Below are positions 12,869 through 23,979 of a DNA stretch of 64,000 nt, piece after piece. Location of the stretch: positions 145,998-209,997 of the forward strand of contig JAIWNE010000057.1 of the NCBI GenBank assembly GCA_025331445.1, written 5' to 3'. Numbering within the stretch: position 1 is the first letter of the stretch; each line of letters opens with the position of its first letter. Under the pieces are notes generated by a model. That model worked only from the letters and a program-made list of their open reading frames with translations. It was not told the origin of the DNA and made no database searches. The translations under genes and the position numbers were made by a program. The DNA is from Blakeslea trispora (lineage: Eukaryota > Mucoromycota > Mucoromycetes > Mucorales > Choanephoraceae).

Positions 12869-14510
12869 ATGAAGCTCTCACTCTTTGCAGCTTCTGTTGG
12901 TTTGCTTTCTGCAGTTCAAGCTGCTACTGTTGAATTTAAAATTGTGGCTCCTGGCGCTCAATCTGTTCAAGTCAACGTCAATGGCCAGACTACTACACTT
13001 AATGCACCTTATCCCAATGTTCCTTTTTATAATGGTACCGCGGAAGTTGGTACTTCGAATTCCTACAATTACATTGTGGATGGAAAGCAAGAAGATTTCA
13101 ACCGTAGTCTCCCTTCCAACATAGTGGCTACCTACAATGATTTCTTTGCCCGCCCTACCACTATTGGCAGTATTCCCGCTTTACCTCGTCCATTAGACAA
13201 TGGAAGAGAATGGACCAAAGCCGACAAAAACCCTGACTTGTTTGATACAAATTATATTCCTAGTATCTTTGTCAATGGAGATGCAGCTGCCATCAACAAC
13301 CTTGTCGAAAATGTACCTAAAGATAAAGCAACCGTTGAATTGACTTTTATCGGAAGAGATTATGTTCAGCAATTCCGCAATGTTACATTAGGTATCTCTG
13401 GTGCCGGCAAAAAGAACAACCCAGCTAAGCAATCATGGAGATGGTACCTTTCTGATGGTGATTATATCAACAACCGTAATATCTTTAAGATTCGTCACAT
13501 GGAAGAAGATCCTACCCAAATGCGTGAAAAGCTTTATGCCGATATTCTTCGAGCCATGGGCACTTATGCTAACCAAGCCAACATGGTTCGCTACTTTATG
13601 AATGGTGAAGGATATGGTACTTTTAATATGCTTGAAGATGTTGATAGATATTCTTACATCCGTGCTACATTTTATGGCGGTAACCCTCCTGAACGAATGG
13701 GTCCTGCCTACGATGGTGGCACTGGTGCTAGTTTTAAATACTCAGAAGATCCTGAAGGATATAACGCATTCGAGGCTACTAAAGGCTCTCCTGAAGGTTA
13801 CCAATCTATCGCTCAGTTAGCTAAGGCTTTCCATGACCTTGATCTTCAAAACAATGAAGCCATTCAAGAATTTGAAAAGACATTTGATGTCGATCAATAC
13901 CTGCGTTTTATGGTAATGGAATATCTTACTGGTAGCTGGGATGGCTACTGGATGATGCAAACAAATGATGGTGCTTACAAGGACTATGCAGACAACGACA
14001 AATGGTACTACTTAGGACAGGTAGGCGAGAAATTCAAGTGCGATTTTTTAGCAGAAACTTATTCATGTTATTGTTATTACTCTATAGGACTATGATTGTA
14101 CTTTTGGTATCAACTTGGCTCAAGATGTCATGAATCTCTCATACAAAGATTACCCAGAAAAGAATCCCGAAGCTGTCTTCATTAATGGTTTCCTTCAAAA
14201 CAATGACCTTCGCTCTAGATTTGAGACTTATCTTGTAGATACTGTCAAGTCCTTGTTCAACAACAACACTCTCGGAAACCATATTATGGCCTATCGTGAA
14301 TTTATTGCCCCTGATCTCAAGTGGGATCGATCCATTGAACAAAGATCTCCTGGTAAGCTGTTCAATTGGTCCTATGAACAAAGCTACGATAACCTCTTCC
14401 AAGAAGTTGTCAGTCCTATTAAGGGCGAAGGTGGTGCTGCCTATGGTCTTACTGAATGGATTGCAAAGAAAGCCGCAGTCGTCGCCAAGGAATTCAACTT
14501 TACCTTGTAA
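12869..14510 (+). CDS. CotH-family spore coat/invasin-like surface protein
   Basis: Member of the CotH family (CotH kinase-like fold, first known in Bacillus spore coats). In Mucorales, CotH3-type proteins are cell-surface ligands for the host receptor GRP78. Exons 12869-14020 and 14088-14510 close in phase to 524 residues. The start is ATG 12869, giving a clean signal peptide (MKLSLFAASVGLLSAVQA); an in-frame ATG 42 bp upstream would bury it. After an Ig-like N-terminal part come the CotH blocks, including SWRWYLSDGDYINNR and YGTFNMLEDVDRY. Near residues 362-382 is TNDGAYKDYADNDKWYY, the region corresponding to the Mucorales CotH3 host-binding segment. The intron falls directly after this block. 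The protein ends in EFNFTL with no Ser/Thr-rich stalk or hydrophobic GPI tail, so it may be secreted rather than wall-anchored. The family call is firm; a role in host contact is not shown here. Confidence 0.9.
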
Positions 14511-14572
14511 ATCAATATTTAATGTTAATACCTTATACACCCTATCACTTAAAAAAAAGAAAGTAATCTTGT

Positions 14573-14578
14573 AATAAA
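14573..14578 (+). terminator. AATAAA polyadenylation signal for CotH
   Basis: AATAAA occurs 63 bp after the CotH stop codon, in AT-rich sequence just before the converging BMT5-like gene. Confidence 0.4.
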
Positions 14579-14732
14579 CTCGCATATTCTCCTTTTCAAA
14601 AAGTTGCAGAAATTCATGCAAATGAGGTAACTAAAGAAACGACTCTCCAGTAAGCTGCAAGAGCTGTCTTTTAGGAGTTGTATGGTTTTGAACTTCTTTA
14701 TGATCTACAAGCTTTATTTTTCATGTCTATAA

Positions 14733-15769
14733 TTACTCGTCATCTTCGTCATTTGTAACTGAATTGTCAGTCTTCTTTCGCTTCACTTTCTTTCCCATCT
14801 TTGCCTTCAAGTCTTCCAATTTTCGTTTTTGAGATCCTTTGATGCTGTTCTGAATTTCACCGTCCATGACTTCTTTTCGAACAAAAACATAGCGTTTAGG
14901 CTCGGATGAAACGATTTCAGCATTTGCATTTTTGCTTAATCCTTCCCTAAAGCCTATTGTGCGACGATGTTCATATCCAGGAAAATCCTCGACATAAAAA
15001 GGAGATGTGCTCTTTACAGCCAGCTCTCCTTTAGCTTTCACCAAACTTTTAATAGCCCACAAATTGTAAGGCTTGCTTGTTTTTAAGGTGATATGGATTT
15101 CACCTTCAGGTGCAGGCTCATCATCTGATATCCGTGAGTTTTCCTCTGTATTAGGGAATTGGTATCCTACTGTTGTCAGAAGAGGAGTGGCAGCATCCAA
15201 AAATCCATTCAGCAATTTTTGGTTGGCAATGACATTTCTGTCTTGATCTTTGATACCAGCACCTGCATAGTATGATTAGAGCCAATAGACAAACTGAACC
15301 TATTGTTTTACTTACCAACATGAGGGAAGTTGAAAACAATCTTTGTATATTTTTTGCTCTTGATTTCTTTAGAGAAGTCGGTGGCATCGATACCAAACAA
15401 GACTGTACCGCCAAATTCACGTACAAGTTCGATATTCTCTTTAGCCTCCTCGCTATATTTCTCATAGAGTACGTCTTCTGAGTCATAGCAGGTGGCTACT
15501 AAATGTTCTGCACCTTCCTCCAAATAGTTCTCGCATAAAGATCGAGCAAACGAGAAGTTGCCTTCACCAACAAGTAGAATTCTATCTTTAGAGTTATACT
15601 GAGGTCGAACATGAGATGTTTTAGGTGCATTCTTGATTTGGCTTTTTTTTGCTCTTTCGACATTCTCGGCATGAGCATTGGCTCTTCTCTCCCGCTCTTG
15701 TCTCTTGTCTACCTTCGTAAGTAGACGGCCGAGAGCATTAGCCAACTTCTTTCTCTTCAACTTTCCCAT
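14733..15769 (-). CDS. BMT5: BMT5-like 25S rRNA (uridine-N3)-methyltransferase
   Basis: A nucleolar Rossmann-fold methyltransferase of the BMT5/FDXACB1-like family. Yeast Bmt5 makes m3U2634 in 25S rRNA using S-adenosylmethionine. Exons 15769-15316 and 15262-14733 close in phase to 327 residues (yeast 336). The N-terminus is lysine/arginine-rich, as in nucleolar proteins. The SAM-binding loop is RILLVGEGNFSFARSLC (about residue 63), followed by VATCYDSED, and the catalytic-side motif KIVFNFPHVG spans the intron, continuing GAGIKDQDRNV. The C-terminus is again basic (KKVKRKK) and acidic. The 222-bp gap to CotH is convergent. The family is clear; the exact target base is taken from yeast. Confidence 0.85.
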
Positions 15770-16117
15770 TATATGTGATCAAGAACTGTAGCAGAAAAAA
15801 AAATGCACAAAAAGAATATGCCGCATGAATTTGAAGAACACAAGCCACATTAAAAGCTTACAATGCATTTAAAAGAAAAAAAAAAATAGACTTTACGTTT
15901 GCTTGAACTCCAAGGAATCATTGCAAAACTATGCATGCATTTCGTTTTATTTCAGGCGCCCAAGTATGCTTATTTCCTGACAAGTATAGGCTTAGGTATG
16001 TTCAACAATGCATACAGCTTGTCCCGTTCTGCTTTGATTTGTTCCAAAGGTTGTGTCCTATGATATCCATGATTGTTAATTTCTTCACTAGCTTACTACC
16101 CTAGCCTTTCTTATATA
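15770..16117. other. Spacer BMT5 promoter / TBCD 3' end
   Basis: About 350 bp of AT-rich sequence with A homopolymers. It must hold the BMT5 promoter and the TBCD 3' UTR. No gene or structured element was seen. Confidence 0.45.
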
Positions 16118-19100
16118 TTACCAATCTGTGCCTGTGATTATTCCGATAGCTTCCATCATATCTTCACTTTCATCTGCTTCTTCAGATACAGAAAGCTGGG
16201 TAAACAGTTGATCCGAGGTCTCAATTCGAATCTGAAAAAAGTTGATTAGTACAGAAAGAGAACATTTGAGTTGGAAGATCTTACTCTAGGGAATGCGTGT
16301 ACAAGATAAGTTAGAAGCTGCTGAAGTGCTTTCGTTCTAACCTGTTGACCTTCTACAGAAATCAAGCCAACATAAACTTTGATAGAGGCTAGTAATTTAC
16401 GAATATTCTTGCTCTTGAAATTTTCTCTCTTTGTTAAATTGAACAATTTGAGGTGCCTAGATTTGAACTATTAGTCCCCAAAGATGAAAAATCGATCAAA
16501 AAGGTACACTACAAGCTTTCTTTTGTGATTTTCAACAATATTCCAGATTCATATAACAAACCAATGACATCCAAAAGAGGAATAGTCACTCTATCTTGCT
16601 TTTCATATTGGCTCATCATATCAGACAAGGTCCTGAACATTACTTCTAAGGACAGACTTGCAGGCTCTGTAATAGGCAAGCTGTTCATATATTCAATCAA
16701 ACATGTGCTAGAGTGACGAACCTATGCATCTTGAAATAAGCCTCTCATTTTGCCTTTGTATGTTTTCAAATAATTTACCAATGACTCAGTCAGACCACCA
16801 GCACTTGCAATAAGGCCACTAAGTAATTCAAACCGGTATTCAGGAATAGTCAAAATATGAACCATCACGGGGTATAAGTCTGAAGGAGTTGACCAAGAGA
16901 GATCTCTAAAACAGTCATTTTTGTTCAGAAAAAAAAAAGTGTACTTCCAAACTATGGCATTTCCTTTACCTCCTGATATAAGTTCGTAAACAATCTTGAC
17001 CTGGATATTGAAGATGTTCGCTAGAGAGGATAAGATGACATAGTACTTTGCCTGCGTTTGCCCTGACTTTGTCTATGCGTTCAACACTTTGCTTGAGTAT
17101 AGCGGCAATAAATTGAGAGGTATCATTGACTGACAAGTAAGGCTTTTCCTGACTTTGGAAGTCTAATCTCGAAATATGTGGAAGTATATAATCCACAAGA
17201 TCCATAGTTGCTGTACGAACCCAGGAGCCTACATCTCCACGTTGATCTGTACTGTAATCCTTAAAGCAGTTGTGCAATGTTTGTAAAATCAGTTGGAAAT
17301 CATCAAATGAAATGACTGATAAAAAAAAGCTAAATAAATAAAGGGAGATCTCTTTTTTTCATTGTCTTTATATTACCTGTCTTCAAATGATCTCCTAAGC
17401 GTAGCAAAAGATTGTTTAAGCCGATCACCGCGTTTCGTTTCGCTTCAGCATCATTCAAGTTGTGATTTTCCTATTGTTTTGCCTTTCAGAATTCACATGT
17501 TTACCCTATCATTTGTCAGTGATATTCTACCTGATACTGAGACCCTTTGCAAAGCTGAAGAACAACATTGTGTAGACCTTCGGGATAAACACGATAATCA
17601 ATTGTTCCTAACGCAAGCGCATAACCACGTCGGCTGTAATAGTTGATGTTCTGCGAGTCTATCTTCTTTAAAGCCATCTCTAGTTCTTCCTTCTTAAAAC
17701 CATAGGCTTCTGTCACTGAGCCAAAAGCAAGCACAGCAAATTCCTGAACTGATTCCTCCTTACGCTCCAGCGAAGTATGGATCACCTTTTTCCAAACTAG
17801 CAATGTATTATCAGAAACTTTGAGTTGAGTTTGAGAAAGACAAGTCGTAAGATGACATGCAGCTTCACGGATGTGCTCGGATCCAAATGTAGTCAGTGAC
17901 TTCGGTGGTATCTGATTGACAGTAGATTCCAATAGAGGTGTTAGTTGATAGTATTGCTCGGTAATCTCCGGTTGCTGCTGATTATAAAGAGCAAGCGAGA
18001 TTTCAGCAATCGCTAATAGAGCACCATGAGATACTTGCATATCTTTGTTGTAAGCTTCAGGAATCAAGGTGGGAAGAACAGTTTGAGCAAAATAAGCTGG
18101 GTCCAAAGCTACCAAATTATACAATGCTTTGGAGGCCAAGATTCGCATGGCCTTATCCCAATGCTTTGAAGTAACCAAAGTCAAATGCTGAATCAAATGA
18201 TAACGATACTCATCAAACCTAATTTCAATACACAATAAATATTACAAACAAACCGTCGAAAACACATCCAGTAGTATACCTGGCAATATCTGCTGAAATG
18301 TTTAAGAAAGCATTGTTTCTGTTTCCAAGTGAAAAGTAGTCAGCTTTCTGAATAATCTCAATGCCATGAGGAAAGATGCCTTGACGTCCCACATTTTCTT
18401 GAAAAGCAGCACTACTTGCACGACGTACATTGATCTCTCTATCAAACATGGAAACAACGACTAAATTTTGAGCAATCTCTGTTACAAATGGCTGAATGAT
18501 TTCAGGAGCATACGCTCTAGCAAAAGCCCAGCAAACATAACAACAAGCATCTCTGACATGAGCACCAATTGAATGAGAGCCACGCTTCAGATCGAATTTA
18601 AGGCCCCTCAGAATCCAGGGCATGGTTTCTTCAAGACGGTCAGGAAGAAGCAAGCCACGTCGAGCAAGCTCAGCAATAGCCAATGAGGCACCATGCCAAG
18701 TATGATCTGAGACAGCAGATAGATTTAGCGACCCATCCGTCTTATTTATCAGTGTGTTCTCTTCAAACAATTCTAATAAGGAGCCAACAACATCCTCAGC
18801 CAATTCTTGAGGTAAACGCTGGGTAATACGACCAATACCTTTGGCAGCTGACCATCGAACGATGGTGTCTTTATCTCTGAGCCCGTTAAGCAAAATTTCA
18901 ATGACAACTTCTAAACTGTCAGAGATTTCCTCGTCCTCTTCTTCTTCTGTTTCGTATTCGGGATTCTTTTGAATGACATTGTGATTTGAGATCAAGTTGT
19001 TATCTTTTTCGCTATTCTCAAGGTTTTGCTTCAAGGATCGATTGCCTCGTTTATATCTCCATGCAGCAATTTTAGGCTTTAGATAACATAAACCAACACG

Positions 19101-20121
19101 CTGAGTCAGTTTTGTACGAAGCTTACGGATCAATGAGTTGTTGGCATAATCATCAAAGAATGGCATTGTCAACAAAGGCATGATGGAATCATCTAATGTG
19201 GGAAGCAATACTGATCGAGGCGAAAGTTGATAGGTGATACATAAGCTTTGAAGAACACCTGTCGTCTTATAAAAAATGAGCCGAGTTGAAAAGATCCTTT
19301 CTAGTCTACAATACCTCAAATACATCAGCATCGGATCCCAACCTCTGCTTAGCCCATTCAATATAAGGAACTAAGAACTGATTACACAAGTCCTGACGAG
19401 ATAATAACCGAGCAATCAAAAGGCTGGCACCATCTCGCTCTTTACCAGTTGAACACAAGTAGGATTTACAAAGATGAAGCATCTTCTCGATCAATGACTC
19501 CTCTTGTTGACCGCTATCAATTCGTTTCAAATCAAAAGGAATCATACAAATCAAAGACAGCCAGATAAAACAAACATATCTTGCTTCCCACAAGTCTGTT
19601 CTTTTGGCGTCAATGCCTAAAAGATATTCAAACACAGGCTCTAAATCAGTCACTTCATGCGACATGAATTTCACTTTGCAACAGGATAAGTCTAAAATCG
19701 ACATGTTTGGTGTTCGTTTTTTTTTACCAATAGTCTTGTATCCTCTTGTCTTTGTTAGAAGGTACATGAAGCGAAACAACAAGTTCGTTGCCTCGGCAGG
19801 TTGTTCTTTATCCTCGATGTTGTGTCGAAGCCTTTTCATGACTGGCTCTATCATACTTTCTAGACTGGGATCAAGCAGATGAGCTTGTTCCTGATAGGAG
19901 TCGAGCTAAAATAAAACTTGATGAGGTTGACTAAAACTTTTTTTTGACTGCCATAGTATGCTGCTTACAATAGCAGCTATTTGGTCAAGTGCCTCCGATG
20001 CTGCTTTCATTTGTTGATTTTGAGTAAGGATCTCGACTAGGCCAAGGAATTCTTCTCTGTGCTCAAAATGAGATCGTTGAGAAGCACATACTGTCTCTTC
20101 AATCAGTAGATCTTCTTCCAT
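16118..20121 (-). CDS. TBCD: Tubulin-folding cofactor D (Cin1/Alp1 type)
   Basis: HEAT/ARM-repeat cofactor that captures beta-tubulin and, with cofactors E and C, assembles the alpha/beta dimer. It starts at ATG 20121 (MEEDLLIEETVCASQ) and ends at the TAA of 16120-16118, with about nine introns. Diagnostic TBCD blocks are DKDTIVRWSAAKGIGRI, then DHTWHGASLAIAELARRG, RGSHSIGAHVRDACCYVCW, and REINVRRASSAAFQENVGRQ in exon 18.3-19.3 kb. These are followed by the C-terminal TBCD domain (GRRGYALALGT, VGSWVRTATMDLVDYI). Expected length is about 1100-1200 residues, as in other eukaryotes. The shortest exons at the 3' end (16.1-17.3 kb) were joined by eye and are the least certain part. It sits head-to-head with the AVO2-like gene across 114 bp. 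Confidence 0.88.
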
Positions 20122-20235
20122 TGTATAAGGTCTTCAAAGAAGAAACGTAAAGCAACACGAGGAGGGTTATTTAAATAAAAAAAAAAAGTCAGTTGGTTTT
20201 CAATAGCCGCGTTTACTTCCATTATTGGATTCAAC
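20122..20235. promoter_or_regulatory. 114-bp bidirectional promoter TBCD / AVO2-like
   Basis: Only 114 bp separate the two diverging start codons, so both promoters and both 5' leaders must fit or overlap here. The sequence is A-rich in the middle (A11 run near 20177) and has no TATA box or CCAAT in clear position. Confidence 0.5.
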
Positions 20236-21655
20236 ATGTACATTGAAAAGACGATCACTTCTCATCAGCGCCATTCATTTTTCGACTTACAAAGAGCAGC
20301 TATTATCAGGGAGACTCCTTCTGTGCGATTGAGGAAGGCAGCTCAAGAGGGCAATATTGCAGCAGTGAAGCGACTTTTAAAAAAAGTCAGTAACATTCAG
20401 AATCCTGATCCTAAAACTGGATAGTAAGACAAGACCTGAAAAACTAAAAAAAGACCAAGAAAAACTCATTTGCTTGATATAGCACTACCATGATGTATGC
20501 CACAAGATATGGACATGTTGAATTGGTTGAATTGTTGCTTGAGCAAGGACACGAAGAAGAAGTTATTTCTATGGTAACTAATTTATTTCAGGTACTCTAC
20601 CGAAGGAGACTGACTCAATTCAGGATAATGAAGGCATTACTGTTCTTATGCTAGCAGCAATGTATAACTACGAAGAAGTAAGTCCTTTAGATTTCAACTA
20701 TGTGGCCTGTGCCTGATCTTTTCTTTCTTGGCTTTAGATATTTTTTCTATATGTTAGTAGATACCCAGAGTGTATTCATGCAATCAGTAAAAATGGCTGG
20801 ACTGCTTTGTTTTATGCTGCACAAAATGGAAATGCAAATCTTGTTAGTGTAAGTTCATTCTTACTTCTTTATGTGAGCATGATTCTTGATGATGACATTT
20901 TCTTTAGTATCTATTGTCAATATCAGCAGATTTTGATCATGTCGATAATGATGGCAATTCAGCTCTTCATCATGCTTCTGCTTGGGGCCACATTACAGTG
21001 ATGGATTTATTAGTAGTAAGCTATTTTTTTTGACTCTGACTTTGAACTGAACATGAGCGCTTATGCCTCTGTCTTCACTTGTGTTTGATTTAGTCAGAAG
21101 GATGCAATGTGGACTTGAAAAATAATGAGCATTCGACTGCATATGACTATGCTTACAGTACTGTTGTTCAGGAACATCTAAAAGGTAGTATAATTATCTT
21201 TTTCTCTCTCTCTTTTTTTTTGTATCGCTTAATAACTGCATTTTTATGAATACAAAGAAATATCACAGATTCCTTTTAATGATGATTCTACACTTTCGGC
21301 AGCCTCTTCGCAAAGACAGCATAGCATAACCAATGGCCCTTATTCATCTTCTTATTCAAGCACAAATGGTCACTTGGGATTAAGCAACATGACTTTCTCT
21401 CGAGGCCCCTCCTATGGAAATGCTAGTAATATTATGATAGGACATGAAGGCCCAGTGCCTCGTGCATCTACCTCCTCTTCATCTCTAGTTATTCCCTCAA
21501 CTACTTCAGGAAATGTGAATAATAGCAGCAATGCAATGACTAGTTCTCGAGGATCACTCCAGCAGAGCGGAAGCCCATGTTCTATCTCAGAGTTAGAGAG
21601 AAGAAGAGCAAGCAGCTTCAGCGACGCAAGACCAAAGGGACATCGTCCTAACTAA
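20236..21655 (+). CDS. AVO2-like ankyrin-repeat protein (TORC2 subunit candidate)
   Basis: In yeast Avo2 is an ankyrin subunit of TORC2 at the plasma membrane. The N-terminus here (PSVRLRKAAQEGNIAAVKRLL) closely follows the start of yeast Avo2 (PSVRLREA..EGN....KRLL), which is why I prefer this over a generic ankyrin protein. About five ankyrin repeats follow across short exons: MMYATRYGHVELVELLLEQG, then GITVLMLAAM, GWTALFYAAQNGNANLV, GNSALHHASAWGHITVMDLL, and a degenerate last one. The C-terminal exon is Ser/Thr/Asn-rich and ends ISELERRRASSFSDARPKG, a likely phospho-region. The intron after VISM is about 50 bp; the acceptor AATTCAG keeps frame while an earlier CAG does not. It shares a short divergent promoter with TBCD. 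Confidence 0.7.
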
Positions 21656-22386
21656 AGAATAAATCCAGATAAAAAAAGCTGTACAGACCGTAAGCTTCTT
21701 TATATAAACAAGGAAATGTGTGCTTATCTAATTTTTTGAGCCTGATATCTACCTTGAGAAAACCGCTCAATGCAAGACTTGAAAAAGGATTCCACGTGCA
21801 ATAAACATGACTCTATATTTAGACTTTTTGATGGACTATGTTGATTTGAGGAGTGAATCAAGACTTTTGAATAGGTTCAGATACATTTGCTATATTTCCT
21901 AAATTATAGGGTAGGATGAGATCTTCTAATTGAGCTTTTTAATATTAAGTATCTAATTGTTCAATTTCCAAGGAATTGGTTAAAGGGGATAAGGTTTGCC
22001 GTCAAACGATAAAAAAAAAGGGAGTTATCTTCACATATACCCTTTCTCCTTTAATCACATTAAAGTTGAGTTTTCATTTCTTTAAAGTTTTATTATACCA
22101 TTGGCTCTGTACCATAGGATCTTTATGTTAATTTTCTTTTCTCTAATTTACATAGGCTTGGTAACCAAAGAAACCAAACAAGGGGGAGAGAAAATTTTCT
22201 CGCTGAATCTAATATACACAAATAACAAGGACTAGTTTGGGAAAGAATCTCTCTGTTGTTTTCGATTCCGGAATAAATCACGCTTTTGTTGAATTTCGTG
22301 GTTGCTCAAGTCGAATACCATTTGGTTTTTGAGAGAAAATATACACTAAAAAAGACATTGATTAGCTCTTTTCTTTCCTTGCATTT
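21656..22386. other. Convergent spacer AVO2-like / TBC
   Basis: About 730 bp between two 3' ends. An AATAAA at 21658-21663 lies three bases after the AVO2-like stop. The rest is AT-rich with no supportable gene. Confidence 0.5.
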
Positions 22387-23979
22387 TTATATTCGCATTT
22401 CAATATCAAGTACCTTCATGAATTTGTCGCAGTCAATCATACGCCTGGGCATGTTTTGGAGTACCTGAAGTGCTTCAATTGAATCTTCAGCCTGTAAGAT
22501 ACGTTGTTCATTCAACTTCAGTATAGTCAAGGCAGCTTGATAGATGATTTTAAATCCATCTCCACTACAAATACTCATGAGTTCACTTGTCTTTTAAAGA
22601 TAAAATGATGAATAAGTAAAGACTTTGATGAATACTAACATGAAAAAACAATCCCAAATTCGAAGTACTGTTTCCACGGGCAGGATATTGATATACATAG
22701 TAAGGAACCAATGGGTTGTAGTCAAGGTAATGGCTGAAAAGTTGTCTTGCTCTTTTTGCTCACACTCCCAGAAACACCGCTTTTCTGAAATCTTTGACCA
22801 CATGGCCGGCATATGATCGTAAATGAGGTTCATCAAAACAATTTGCTCAATCTGAGCTCCCTGCATTGTTGTATCAAACATCCCTTTTGGAAAATAATCT
22901 TCTACTATAGTGACAAGCATCCAAAAGACTTCTTCTTCAGTATCATAAAATAGAAGCAGAAACCCTGCTAGAAAATTTAACGATTGACAATAACCAATTT
23001 CAGGTAAATAGTGACTGAAGGCAGACAATACATGCTTCAGCATCTCAATGCGGCATGAATTGTCTTGAGCAAAATGGCTATTGTTAGGAAATGTTCTGTA
23101 AAGGTCTTTTCGAATAGAATCCATAGCTTTCTCGATGAGTTTAGGATTTTCTTGTATTTTGTCAAGCAATGACTGATAGACATGAGTATTATTACTCATT
23201 TTTGCTTCAGCGCCGCTATAATGCATCCAAGCCTAATAGATGAAATTAAGCATACTACTCTTTTTCATATCTGAGACAGGTTTATCTTACCTTCGCTCTA
23301 TATTTATGTGGAAGACCACCTCTAACATAGCTTGTCACTTTAGAAATAAGAAGCGTTTAGTTTTGCTCTACAGACACATCCAAGTCCAAAACCAGCCCAT
23401 ACTTACAATCAGGACATAGTTCAGGCCATTGAGATCCATTGCTCTCCAATAATCTCTGCCACCTTTTCAGCTGTTTTTGTTGAACCTTTTCATATCTCTT
23501 TTCAAACTCGTACAGCTTCTCTGAATCAATCCAACCAGCAGGACGTTTGAACCCATATCTATCTCTGCACATACAAGCAAGGGATACATCATTAAACTAT
23601 TAATTCAAGCAATTAACCTCACTTTATCGTACCTTTCGTTGATTGGGCTTGCTTCAACATGATCATGTATAGTAATAGATGAGGCTACAGAATTCGATCG
23701 ATACTTTGAAGAAAACCTGCTACTGTATAAAGTCGAACTGACTGAGAAACTGTCTTCGTTATCCGATTCGGTGTACACGCTGAATAACCGGTTGTTTTCT
23801 TGCTCCTGATAACCAGTTACATGAGGATTATTTGACACTAAATATTGATGATAATCTTGCTGGTGCTTTACTGATGACAGTAATAAGTTCTCAAAAGCAT
23901 TTTGAATTGACTTTTGTTGTTGAGCCATTCGTATCTTATCGGCTTCGTTATCTGTGTGATAAAGCTCAAAAAGAGTCAT
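22387..23979 (-). CDS. TBC-domain Rab GTPase-activating protein
   Basis: A Rab-GAP of the TBC family that speeds GTP hydrolysis on Rab proteins in membrane traffic. Exon 1 (from ATG 23979) is a Ser-rich N-terminal region. The next (about 23.4-23.57 kb) has the DRYGFKRPAGWID leader seen before fungal TBC domains, and YVRGGLPHKYRAKAW opens the TBC domain. Both catalytic fingers are intact: the arginine finger IRKDLYRTFP (IxxDxxR) and the glutamine finger IGYCQSLNFLAG (YxQ). Later blocks TTHWFLTMYINILPVETVLRIWD and the last exon (PRRMIDCDKF) complete it, about 450 residues in all. The overall type resembles Msb3/Gyp3 or TBC1D GAPs, but I cannot name the Rab target. The last codons (22387-22400) could instead be intronic, with a short extra exon downstream. 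Confidence 0.85.
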
